A stretch of DNA of 7,868 bases from Parcubacteria group bacterium CG11_big_fil_rev_8_21_14_0_20_39_14 (GCA_002787255.1 PCWD01000068.1:8982-16849), one strand, 5' to 3'. Counted from the first letter of the stretch, positions 1 through 5,620 are shown. Made by a program: numbers and translations. Notes: generated by a model from the sequence alone, not told the origin.

Positions 1-55
1 GAAAATTATTACGCACTATCTTTATTCTATAACACCATTTTAATAATTTGCCAAC

Positions 56-75
56 AAAAAAACCTCTTCACGAGG
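56..75 (-). terminator. Possible weak intrinsic terminator after murF-like gene
   Basis: Read on the minus strand, a short hairpin (CCTC, loop GTGAA, GAGG) is followed directly by seven T residues, 28 bases after the murF-like stop codon. The stem is only 4 bp, so termination would be modest, but placement and T-run are right for the end of the dcw transcript. Nothing else recognisable was seen in positions 1-102. Confidence 0.45.
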
Positions 76-102
76 GGCGAGTGGCGGATTTTTCTATAAA
101 AC

Positions 103-1293
103 CTAAATTTCCTTAATTTCTTTGACAATCTTTTCCATTTCCATTTCCTTTGAACCCTTAATTAAAATTAAATCGCCTTCTTTGATTTCGTTTTGGATTA
201 TTTTTCCGGCTTCTTCTGATGTATTGAATTCAAAAATTTTCTCTTTGGGAAATCCCCTTTTGACCGCTTCATCGGCAATAAATTTAGCTCGGGAGCCGAC
301 ACAAAAAAGCAAATCCAGGAATTTTGAGGCGCTTTCCCCAATTGTTCTATGGGCCTGTTCAGTATATTTCCCAACGCCAAGCATGTCTCCCAAAACAGCA
401 ACTTTTCTTCCGCCGCTTTCCAATTCTTTCAATACCAGCAAAGAATTAAACATTGAAGCGGGAGAGGCCTCAAGGACATCATTTAAGAGCCAGGTTCGCT
501 TTACTCCCTTCTCTAAAGTCATTTGTAAAACCGGACTTTTATATTCTTTTAGAGCCTGGGAAACTTCTATTAAATTTAATTTAAAAATTAAACCTACGGC
601 TGCCGCGGCAAGAGCCGAATAAATATGAAGTTTTCCATAAACCTGATGGAGCCAAATCGGCACGGCGCTGCCGTCAAAATTTAATTTAAAATTGAGCCCT
701 GAATTTTTAAAGTTCTCCGGCAAAAATTGATGAAATATGTCAGAAGCCGTAAGGTCAGCTCCTTCCTGAAATCCAAAAGTTAAAGAGTGGGAGCCAATTT
801 CCTCTTTTATTTCCCTTACTGTTTCATCGTCATAATTTAAAACAACGTGTCCAAAGGACGGCAAATTCTTCAAAACTTTAACTTTAAAATTTTGAAGGGC
901 CTGTGATTTTGGTCCGGCAAAAAATTCAACCCTGGCCGGAATTTCCCCCAAGGCCGTCACCACAACAACCTCCGGTCTTAAAAATTTAAAATATTTTGGA
1001 AAGTTAAAAGCGCTTAACTCTATTTCAAAAACAAAAATTTCCGGATAATTTCCGGGAAAAAACAAAGTTTTTAAAAAATTAGCAAGCGAGCTGCCTAAAA
1101 TATTAAAAATAATGTCCCTTTCTGTTGGCTCAAAATCGCCGGGGGGAAAAGCGAGATTTTTCTTAACTCTGAATTTTTTAGCAAGAACGCAAAAAATAGC
1201 CTCTTTGGCGCAAGTCTTTCCGATGTTTCCCGTCACCACCACAACTCTTGGTTTATGTCTCCATAAAATAAATTTTGCCAATAATCTCAACAT
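103..1293 (-). CDS. murF: MurF-like Mur ligase, lacking N-terminal domain, with altered active site
   Basis: Resembles MurF, the cytoplasmic ATP-dependent ligase that adds D-Ala-D-Ala to the UDP-MurNAc tripeptide. Numbered from ATG 1293 (396 aa), it shows the P-loop TGNIGKT (21-27), Glu90, NYDDE (153-157), the central ALAAAA segment (about 227), AVLGDML (299-305) and the C-terminal KGSKEMEM (379-386). The MurF N-terminal substrate-binding domain is absent: the P-loop begins near residue 21, against about 100 in standard MurF. By eye, invariant His, two Asn and Arg are replaced by Arg121, His223, Ser226 and Gln257, and the DDSYNANP loop reads NDVLEASP (271-278). Function may therefore be divergent or regulatory. 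I chose ATG 1293 over TTG 1320 because the nine extra codons consist of ATGCGAA repeat DNA. No Shine-Dalgarno is visible. It is the last dcw gene here. Family placement is firm, activity uncertain. Confidence 0.82.
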   Translation of the reverse strand: MLRLLAKFILWRHKPRVVVVTGNIGKTCAKEAIFCVLAKKFRVKKNLAFPPGDFEPTERDIIFNILGSSLANFLKTLFFPGNYPEIFVFEIELSAFNFPKYFKFLRPEVVVVTALGEIPARVEFFAGPKSQALQNFKVKVLKNLPSFGHVVLNYDDETVREIKEEIGSHSLTFGFQEGADLTASDIFHQFLPENFKNSGLNFKLNFDGSAVPIWLHQVYGKLHIYSALAAAAVGLIFKLNLIEVSQALKEYKSPVLQMTLEKGVKRTWLLNDVLEASPASMFNSLLVLKELESGGRKVAVLGDMLGVGKYTEQAHRTIGESASKFLDLLFCVGSRAKFIADEAVKRGFPKEKIFEFNTSEEAGKIIQNEIKEGDLILIKGSKEMEMEKIVKEIKEI

Positions 1294-1294
1294 A

Positions 1295-1360
1295 ATGCGA
1301 ATATGCGAATTTAATGCCAATTATGCGAACTGCGAATATGATGGTAATAAGGTATTCGCA
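1295..1360. repeat. Cluster of ATGCGAA short repeats before murF-like gene
   Basis: ATGCGAA occurs at 1295-1301, 1303-1309 and 1323-1329, with a variant CTGCGAA at 1330-1336 and an inverted TTCGCA at 1355-1360. The cluster abuts the murF-like start and would be translated if the TTG at 1320 were used. It forms the first third of the 212-bp ftsI-murF spacer. Confidence 0.6.
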
Positions 1361-1373
1361 ATTTGTAGACTTG

Positions 1374-1471
1374 CCCCGTTAGAGAATTGAGAACGTTTAT
1401 TATTCTGACAGAGCTCAATTTTTTTAACATCGTTGTTGATTTTGGATTACACATTGATTTCTCTAACGGGG
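1374..1471. repeat. 98-bp element with perfect 13-bp terminal inverted repeats
   Basis: CCCCGTTAGAGAA at 1374-1386 is matched exactly in inverse at 1459-1471, enclosing 72 bp. A second, inner inverted pair, AATTGAG (1385-1391) with CTCAATT (1414-1420), lies within. No ORF is inside. The outer arms share the CCCCGTTAGA core with the hairpin upstream of mraZ, so both belong to one repeat family in this genome. It could be a small non-autonomous mobile element or a structured RNA; no target-site duplication was recognised. Confidence 0.7.
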
Positions 1472-1484
1472 TGAACATTTTGTT

Positions 1485-1520
1485 TGCCCGCCTGCATCGC
1501 TATGCGAAGCATTGCGGGCA
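1485..1520. repeat. GC-rich palindromic repeat with GCGAAGC mini-hairpin
   Basis: TGCCCGC (1485-1491) is inverted at 1514-1520 (GCGGGCA). The interior can pair in two ways: an extended imperfect stem, or a small ATGC-GAA-GCAT hairpin (1502-1512). It lies 12 bases past the ftsI stop. There is no T-run on either side, so it is not a standard terminator; it resembles REP-type repeats. Confidence 0.65.
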
Positions 1521-1532
1521 GGTAGATTTGCA

Positions 1533-3338
1533 TTATTTTTCTGTTTCTTCTTCGTAGTCCGGAGGAATTTCATAATAATTAATAATGTATTGAGCCAATT
1601 CCCTGAAAGCCGGCACGGCCGAACCTTCGGCGAATCGAACTCCTATTGGTTTATCCAATTTTACAAAAATAATAAATTGAGGAGCAAAAGCCGGAAAAAA
1701 ACCAACAAAAGAATGAATGGTCCAGTCCGAATAACCGCGTATATCAAGATTGGGAATTTGAGCGGTGCCTGTCTTGCCGGCAATGAAATAACCCGGAATT
1801 TGAGCCATTTTGGCATGACCCGACTCTACAACCGAAACGAGCATTGCCGAAAGATAGGCGGCGGCCTCCGGAGAAATTACCTCTCTTTTAATTTGAGGTT
1901 GGGTAATTTCTTCCTCGCCCCCGGCAAAAACTTTCTTTTCAACCAAATAAGGCCTGAGCATTATTCCCTGATTGGCTATAGCTGAAACTGCTTTAAGAAA
2001 TTGAATTGGGGTAACTGCTATGCCCTGACCAAAGCTAACTGTAGCATAATTGATATCTCTATTTGAATTGAGATTATTGATATTTCCAGAAAGCTCTCCC
2101 GGAAGCTCAATTCCGGTTATTTTGCCAAAATCAAATTTTTCAACATATTCTTTAAATTTTTCCTTGCCAACTTGCTGTTGGGCAAATACCGCGCCGGTAT
2201 TTAACGACTTTTCTAAAACCTGAGTCATTGTTTGAACTCCATGAGCTTTACCATCATAATTTTCTATTGTCCAGCCGTCAATGTTCAATTTGCCAACATC
2301 GGTGTATGTCATTTCCGAAGTTACTTTGCCCGAATCCAGAGCGGCGGCCATTGTAATTACTTTAAAAATTGAACCCGGTTCAAAAATCCTCTCAGTCGCA
2401 TCATTTTGAAAAATACTTAAATTCTTTTCTTTTTCGTAAAAATTAGGCTCAAAATTTGGCCAATTTGCCGAAGCCATTATTTTTCCGGTTTCTATGTCTG
2501 AAACCAAAATTAAGCCTCGCTCCGCCTGCCATTTTTCACAATGTTTGGCAAGTACTTTCTCCGCCTGGTACTGAATATTGTAATCAATTGTTAAGTAGAG
2601 GTCAGCTCCTTTCTGGGAAACTTCCTTTTCTTCTTTTTGGGAAAAAATCCATCTGCCCTTGGCGTCTCGCTGACCCTGACGATACCCTTCCTTGCCAGCC
2701 AAAATCTTATTGAAATACTCCTCCAGTCCGTACTGACCGACTCTTTTTTGGCTCTCGTGTCCCAAAAAACCAATGGTTTGAGAAGCAAAATTTTTATTGG
2801 GATAATATCTTAAAATTTCTTCGTTAAATTTCACTCCTTTTAAATTCATTTTTTTGAGCTCGGAGACTTTTTCTTGTTCAACTTTTGAAGCTAAAACTTT
2901 ATAATAATTATCTTTATCTTCTATCTTTTTGGCAAGCTCAACCGGGTCTTTGCCCAAAATTTGAGAAACAACCTGAGAGAAATCTTCATCATCTTTAATC
3001 TCTTTTGGGACAACATAGACCAAGCCAAAACGTTTATTTATTGCCAGGGGAAAAGTTTCTCCGGTCTTTGATGTCATATAAACATTTCCCCTGGGGGGCG
3101 TAAGAACTTCAAAGCTGTGCTGTTGCCCTCTGGCTAAAGCGGAAAAGTATTGAAAATCCCTTACCTGAAGGAAAAATAAACGGCTACAAAGAACCGCTCC
3201 AAATAATATTACAAACACGCCCAAAAGTTTAATCCGCCTATTTATGATTTTTTCTTCTAATCTTGAACCGCCCAAACGACGGTCTAAATGTTGTTTCTTT
3301 TTCACGGGGACTAAAAAATTAAGATTAATTGTTGTCAA
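1533..3338 (-). CDS. ftsI: FtsI/PBP2-type peptidoglycan D,D-transpeptidase
   Basis: A class B penicillin-binding protein that cross-links peptidoglycan at the septum, anchored in the membrane with its catalytic domain outside. The 601 residues show a basic cytoplasmic N-terminus, one membrane segment (about 37-57), the pedestal/dimerisation region (about 75-235, starting with RGNVYMTS at 83-90), then the transpeptidase domain with all three motifs: SIFK (Ser323 nucleophile, Lys326), SLN (378-380) and KTGT (522-525). Length suits FtsI/PBP2. The start is TTG at 3338, because a TGA precedes it in frame; the next candidate is GTG at 3305, and neither has a Shine-Dalgarno sequence. An out-of-frame ATG pair overlaps the TTG. 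It follows the ftsL-like gene by 30 bases, as in dcw operons, which favours the divisome FtsI over an elongation PBP2. Confidence 0.95.
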   Translation of the reverse strand: MTTINLNFLVPVKKKQHLDRRLGGSRLEEKIINRRIKLLGVFVILFGAVLCSRLFFLQVRDFQYFSALARGQQHSFEVLTPPRGNVYMTSKTGETFPLAINKRFGLVYVVPKEIKDDEDFSQVVSQILGKDPVELAKKIEDKDNYYKVLASKVEQEKVSELKKMNLKGVKFNEEILRYYPNKNFASQTIGFLGHESQKRVGQYGLEEYFNKILAGKEGYRQGQRDAKGRWIFSQKEEKEVSQKGADLYLTIDYNIQYQAEKVLAKHCEKWQAERGLILVSDIETGKIMASANWPNFEPNFYEKEKNLSIFQNDATERIFEPGSIFKVITMAAALDSGKVTSEMTYTDVGKLNIDGWTIENYDGKAHGVQTMTQVLEKSLNTGAVFAQQQVGKEKFKEYVEKFDFGKITGIELPGELSGNINNLNSNRDINYATVSFGQGIAVTPIQFLKAVSAIANQGIMLRPYLVEKKVFAGGEEEITQPQIKREVISPEAAAYLSAMLVSVVESGHAKMAQIPGYFIAGKTGTAQIPNLDIRGYSDWTIHSFVGFFPAFAPQFIIFVKLDKPIGVRFAEGSAVPAFRELAQYIINYYEIPPDYEEETEK

Positions 3339-3368
3339 TCATCATTTCAGCTGAAAAGCAACAGTTAA

Positions 3369-3770
3369 TTAGAAATCCGATAAAGGAAGATGATGGTTTT
3401 CAACGGTTGATAAACGAGGATTTATTATCTTTACATATCGGAGTTGAGCGTTTTCTTCCAGACCCAGATATTTCGCTCTCTCAAATAGAAACTGGGAATT
3501 TTCCAAAGATAGGGCTCCAACTTTTAATTTTTGATTTTCTTCTAAAAGTCCTGAAATTTGATTTTCAAATTCTCTAATTTGATAATTTCTCTCAACCGTG
3601 AAATTTATTTGAAAAACAAAAAAAATCACTATTGAAAAAATAAGGATTCCAATAAAAAAATGTTTCCGTTTAATGTCTAAAACTCTATAATTTTGAAATC
3701 TGTCTTTTTTTTGATAGGAAATCGTAGAAAAATTTATACAAGACTTTGAAAAAGTCAAAGTTTTCGCCAT
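3369..3770 (-). CDS. ftsL: FtsL-like septum formation protein
   Basis: A 133-residue protein between rsmH and ftsI, the position FtsL holds in dcw clusters. It has a basic cytoplasmic N-terminus of about 36 residues, one hydrophobic membrane segment (about 38-54), then a charged, helix-prone stretch (about 58-92) with heptad-like spacing that could form a coiled coil, followed by a YLGL motif (101-104) and a short tail. This bitopic layout is that of FtsL/DivIC proteins, which recruit and activate FtsI and FtsW. Sequence conservation in the family is low, so identification rests on topology, length and position. Start ATG 3770 follows the rsmH stop with two bases between (TAA-AT-ATG), suggesting coupled translation. 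No Shine-Dalgarno is visible. Confidence 0.8.
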   Translation of the reverse strand: MAKTLTFSKSCINFSTISYQKKDRFQNYRVLDIKRKHFFIGILIFSIVIFFVFQINFTVERNYQIREFENQISGLLEENQKLKVGALSLENSQFLFERAKYLGLEENAQLRYVKIINPRLSTVENHHLPLSDF

Positions 3771-3772
3771 AT

Positions 3773-4774
3773 TTAGTTTGTTTTAACAGCGACTCGAAGT
3801 TTTGCGCTCCGACTGCGGGGATTTGAGCTTATTTCTTTTAGAGTTGGAATTATTGGTTTTTTTGTAAGAATATTAAGCAATCCCTCCCGCTTTTTCTCTT
3901 TAAAGAAAGATTTAACAATTCTGTCTTCAAGAGAATGAAAAGAAATTACCGCTATTCGACCTTTTGGCTCCAAAATATCAAGAGCCTGTAAAAGCGCCTG
4001 CTTCAAATTTTCAAGCTCATGATTTGCGGCAATTCTAAGAGCTTGAAAAGTTTTGGTAGCCGGGTGCCTTTTCTGCCGGCAGTACCATTGAGGCACGGCT
4101 TTTTTTATAATTTCCACTAATTGAAAAGTGCTTTTAATTCTGTTTATTCTTCTCTGTTCAACAATCTTTTGAGCAATCTTTTTAGTAAATCTTTCCTCGC
4201 CGTATTCTCTCAGTATCCTTTCAATATCCGATTCCGACCATTCATTAATAATTTTTTCGGCGGTTAACAATTCTTTAAAATTTTGCCCCAGCCTTTTATT
4301 ATTGGGGGCTGGGCAACCCAGCCCATTGGAAATGGGCTGCGGTTGGATTTTGGATTTGGGGTCCTGAGTCTCTTGTTTCCAGCAATATCTCATTATTAAA
4401 GGTTCATCTTTGAGAAAGGAAAACCCGCGTTCCGATTCTTCAAGATGCCAGGATGAGAGTCCCAAATCAAACAAAATTCCCTGCACCGGCTTAAAATTAT
4501 GTTTTTTAACAATTTTTTCTAAATTGGCAAAATTATCACAAACAAGAATCAAATTATTTTTTATTTCTTGTTTTTTATTTTTTATTTTAGCTGCCAGTTT
4601 TTTATATAACTCAAAATCCCATTCTATACCAAGAATTTTGCCCCCAGGCGCTATTCTCTCTGAAATGGCAGCGCTGTGCCCCCCGCCGCCGATTGTGCAA
4701 TCAATAAAATTTTCATTGGGTCTTGGGGCTAAATATTCAAGAACCTCTTTTTGAAGAACAGGGATGTGAGACAA
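3773..4774 (-). CDS. rsmH: 16S rRNA (cytosine1402-N4)-methyltransferase RsmH (MraW)
   Basis: Methylates N4 of C1402 in 16S rRNA using S-adenosylmethionine. Signatures: HIPVL near the N-terminus, SAM-binding DCTIGGGGHS (25-34), FDLGLSS (102-108), GFSF (117-120), HPATKTFQALRI (237-248), SFHSLEDRIVK (278-288) and C-terminal NPRSRSAKLR (318-327). Two oddities stand out. First, PLDMR reads PLIMR (125-129), losing a well-conserved Asp. Second, about 41 residues separate MR (128-129) from TAEK (171-174), where E. coli RsmH has about 8; this extra stretch is encoded by palindromic repeat DNA. The reading frame is kept, so the gene is probably functional. The start is TTG 4774: an in-frame TGA lies three codons upstream and no ATG or GTG is near. 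Four TTTTCAA heptads end just before the start, with no Shine-Dalgarno. Confidence 0.95.
   Translation of the reverse strand: MSHIPVLQKEVLEYLAPRPNENFIDCTIGGGGHSAAISERIAPGGKILGIEWDFELYKKLAAKIKNKKQEIKNNLILVCDNFANLEKIVKKHNFKPVQGILFDLGLSSWHLEESERGFSFLKDEPLIMRYCWKQETQDPKSKIQPQPISNGLGCPAPNNKRLGQNFKELLTAEKIINEWSESDIERILREYGEERFTKKIAQKIVEQRRINRIKSTFQLVEIIKKAVPQWYCRQKRHPATKTFQALRIAANHELENLKQALLQALDILEPKGRIAVISFHSLEDRIVKSFFKEKKREGLLNILTKKPIIPTLKEISSNPRSRSAKLRVAVKTN
4283..4339. repeat. Nested palindromic repeat inserted in frame within rsmH
   Basis: Three overlapping inverted repeats occupy this coding stretch: GGGCTGGG/CCCAGCCC around a CAA loop (4306-4324, perfect 8-bp arms), CAGCCCATT/AATGGGCTG around GGA (4319-4339, perfect 9-bp arms), and an outer arm at 4283-4293 that matches 4307-4316 with one extra base. 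Next to it (4341-4361) are TTGGATTT direct repeats. It encodes roughly residues 142-164 of RsmH, in a segment absent from typical family members. Confidence 0.75.
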
Positions 4775-4777
4775 TAA

Positions 4778-4805
4778 TTTTCAATTTTCAATTTTCAATT
4801 TTCAA
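4778..4805. repeat. Four tandem TTTTCAA heptads upstream of rsmH start
   Basis: Four exact 7-base units run from 4778 to 4805, ending three bases from the rsmH TTG codon. A further TTTTCAA lies at 4825-4831 and inverted TTGAAAA copies at 4842-4848 and 4857-4863, so leader RNA could fold through them. Copy number of such short tandem units can vary between strains. Confidence 0.8.
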
Positions 4806-4870
4806 ACAAATCCCAATTTTTTAATTTTCAATTAAATTAGTTTGAAAATTAAATCATTGAAAATTTATTG

Positions 4871-4902
4871 TCCCGCCATGGCGGGATCCCGCTTTGGCGG
4901 GA
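4871..4902. repeat. Tandem pair of 16-bp GC-rich palindromes
   Basis: TCCCGCCATGGCGGGA (4871-4886) is a perfect palindrome. It is followed without gap by TCCCGCTTTGGCGGGA (4887-4902), a 6-bp stem with a four-base loop. They sit 11 bases past the mraZ stop within the otherwise very AT-rich mraZ-rsmH spacer. Neither strand has a following T-run, so a terminator is unlikely; a processing or REP-like element fits better. Confidence 0.8.
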
Positions 4903-4913
4903 AAATTTGTAAA

Positions 4914-5345
4914 TTAAATACCGAGTTCCTTCAGACGCTCCGCGATGTTTCCCACCTCTTTTTCTGTTCTTGCCTTATATGACTGCCAATTTTCCTCGCT
5001 CCAAATTTCAATACGATTATAAAGACCGATTATTACCGCATTTTTCCTCAGGGAGGAATATTCTTTGAGATAATCGGGAATTAAAACTCGACCAAGTTTG
5101 TCAAAATTAACTTCAGCCGCTCCGGAAAGCATAATTCTGACAAATCCCCTTGCCTCGGTTTGGCTGGAGGGCAAATTCCCTAAATTTTTGGCTAATTTCT
5201 CCCACTCCTCGGCCGGATAAACAACAAGAGAATTATCCAAACCCCTTGTAACAATGGCTTTCTTTCCGAGCTCCTTTCGAAATTTAGACGGAATGGCCAA
5301 CCGTTTTTTATGGTCAATTGTATAAGAATATTCGCCTAAGAACAT
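4914..5345 (-). CDS. mraZ: Transcriptional regulator MraZ
   Basis: MraZ is the ring-forming, SpoVT/AbrB-fold DNA-binding regulator that usually opens the dcw cluster and controls it. From ATG 5345 the protein is 143 residues, the usual family length, and starts with MFLGEYSYTIDHKKRLAIPS, the conserved first AbrB-like motif. A second copy lies at about 77-123 (EVNFDKLGRVLIP around 78-90). An in-frame ATG at 5378 would add 11 residues, but it lies within a hairpin and family members begin at MFLG, so 5345 is preferred. It has the only convincing purine-rich ribosome-binding site in the window (GGGGGAAGGA). It precedes rsmH by 139 bp of repeat DNA. Tandem TGGG-type MraZ binding boxes were not found upstream, so autoregulation here is unproven. 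Confidence 0.95.
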   Translation of the reverse strand: MFLGEYSYTIDHKKRLAIPSKFRKELGKKAIVTRGLDNSLVVYPAEEWEKLAKNLGNLPSSQTEARGFVRIMLSGAAEVNFDKLGRVLIPDYLKEYSSLRKNAVIIGLYNRIEIWSEENWQSYKARTEKEVGNIAERLKELGI

Positions 5346-5387
5346 GTTCCTTCCCCCATTAGATAGAGCTTCGCTCATCTAACGGGG
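5346..5387 (-). promoter_or_regulatory. mraZ ribosome-binding site with abutting leader hairpin
   Basis: On the minus strand, CCCCGTTAGAT (5387-5377) pairs with ATCTAATGGGG (5364-5354) through one G-U wobble; inside are a 4-bp GAGC/GCTC stem, a one-base bulge and a GAA loop. The hairpin's final G run joins the GGGGGAAGGA tract (5357-5348) two bases from the mraZ ATG. The wobble means the stem is complete in minus-strand RNA but has an A-C mismatch in plus-strand RNA. It could expose or hide the ribosome-binding site. Confidence 0.6.
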
Positions 5388-5403
5388 TCAAGATAAAAAA
5401 TAA

Positions 5404-5436
5404 AATATAAAATATAAAAAATCTGTGTTGTTTCAA
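5404..5436 (-). promoter_or_regulatory. Tentative promoter for the dcw operon
   Basis: Minus-strand TTGAAA (5436-5431) resembles a -35 box, followed by AT-rich TATATT candidates at 5416-5411 (14-base spacer) and 5409-5404 (21-base spacer) and TATTTT at 5414-5409 (16). None has ideal spacing and the region is so AT-rich that chance matches are expected. A promoter is needed here because a terminator separates mraZ from the upstream gene. Confidence 0.25.
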
Positions 5437-5460
5437 AATTTTATTTAAGAAAATTTTGAA
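5432..5460. repeat. Perfect 11-bp AT-rich inverted repeat
   Basis: TTCAAAATTTT (5432-5442) and AAAATTTTGAA (5450-5460) are exact inverses around a 7-base loop. The sequence overlaps the proposed -35 box of the dcw promoter. It could be an operator, or part of a melting region next to the DnaA boxes. Confidence 0.65.
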
Positions 5461-5511
5461 TACTTATTTTCTTATTTTTGAGATTTTGGGATTTAAATTC
5501 CGGGTTTATTC

Positions 5512-5619
5512 TACTGACTTTCCTCACTTAAGTTAATACCAGTTCATTGCCACTTTAGCCTTATTTTAAGAGATAAACCAGTATTTTACATCAATTAAGT
5601 TAAGTGAGGAAAATCAGTA
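5512..5619. repeat. 108-bp element with 26-bp imperfect inverted repeats
   Basis: Arm 5512-5537 (starts TACTGACTTTCC) and arm 5594-5619 (ends GGAAAATCAGTA) match in inverse at 24 of 26 positions, around a 56-bp AT-rich spacer with no ORF. The right arm ends one base before the first DnaA-like box. No clear target duplication flanks it. It may be a MITE-like insertion or a functional arm of an origin. Confidence 0.75.
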
Positions 5620-5620
5620 C

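Noticed and set aside
122..622. Plus-strand open frame of 166 codons opposite the MurF-like gene
   Set aside because: It is antisense to conserved Mur ligase motifs; its composition looks like a mirror of the real gene.
1512..1985. Plus-strand open frame opposite the 3' part of ftsI
   Set aside because: Antisense to the transpeptidase KTGT region and starting inside a palindromic repeat; no family resemblance.
4074..4083. CTGCCGGCAG palindrome inside rsmH as another repeat insertion
   Set aside because: It lies in normal-length coding sequence just before the conserved HPATKTFQALRI motif, with no extra residues.
4265..4387. Frameshift or pseudogene in rsmH
   Set aside because: The reading frame is intact and all motifs downstream of the extra segment are present.
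4778..4902. CRISPR array
   Set aside because: Repeats are 7-mers without spacers, followed by two GC palindromes; no cas genes.
4871..4902. Intrinsic terminator between mraZ and rsmH
   Set aside because: Strong hairpins but no T-run after them on either strand.
5346..5530. MraZ autoregulatory boxes (tandem TGGG-type repeats) upstream of mraZ
   Set aside because: No regularly spaced TGGG copies on the minus strand; only the isolated GGGG run of the hairpin and RBS.
5512..5619. Complete insertion sequence
   Set aside because: The 108-bp element has inverted arms but no transposase and no clear target duplication.
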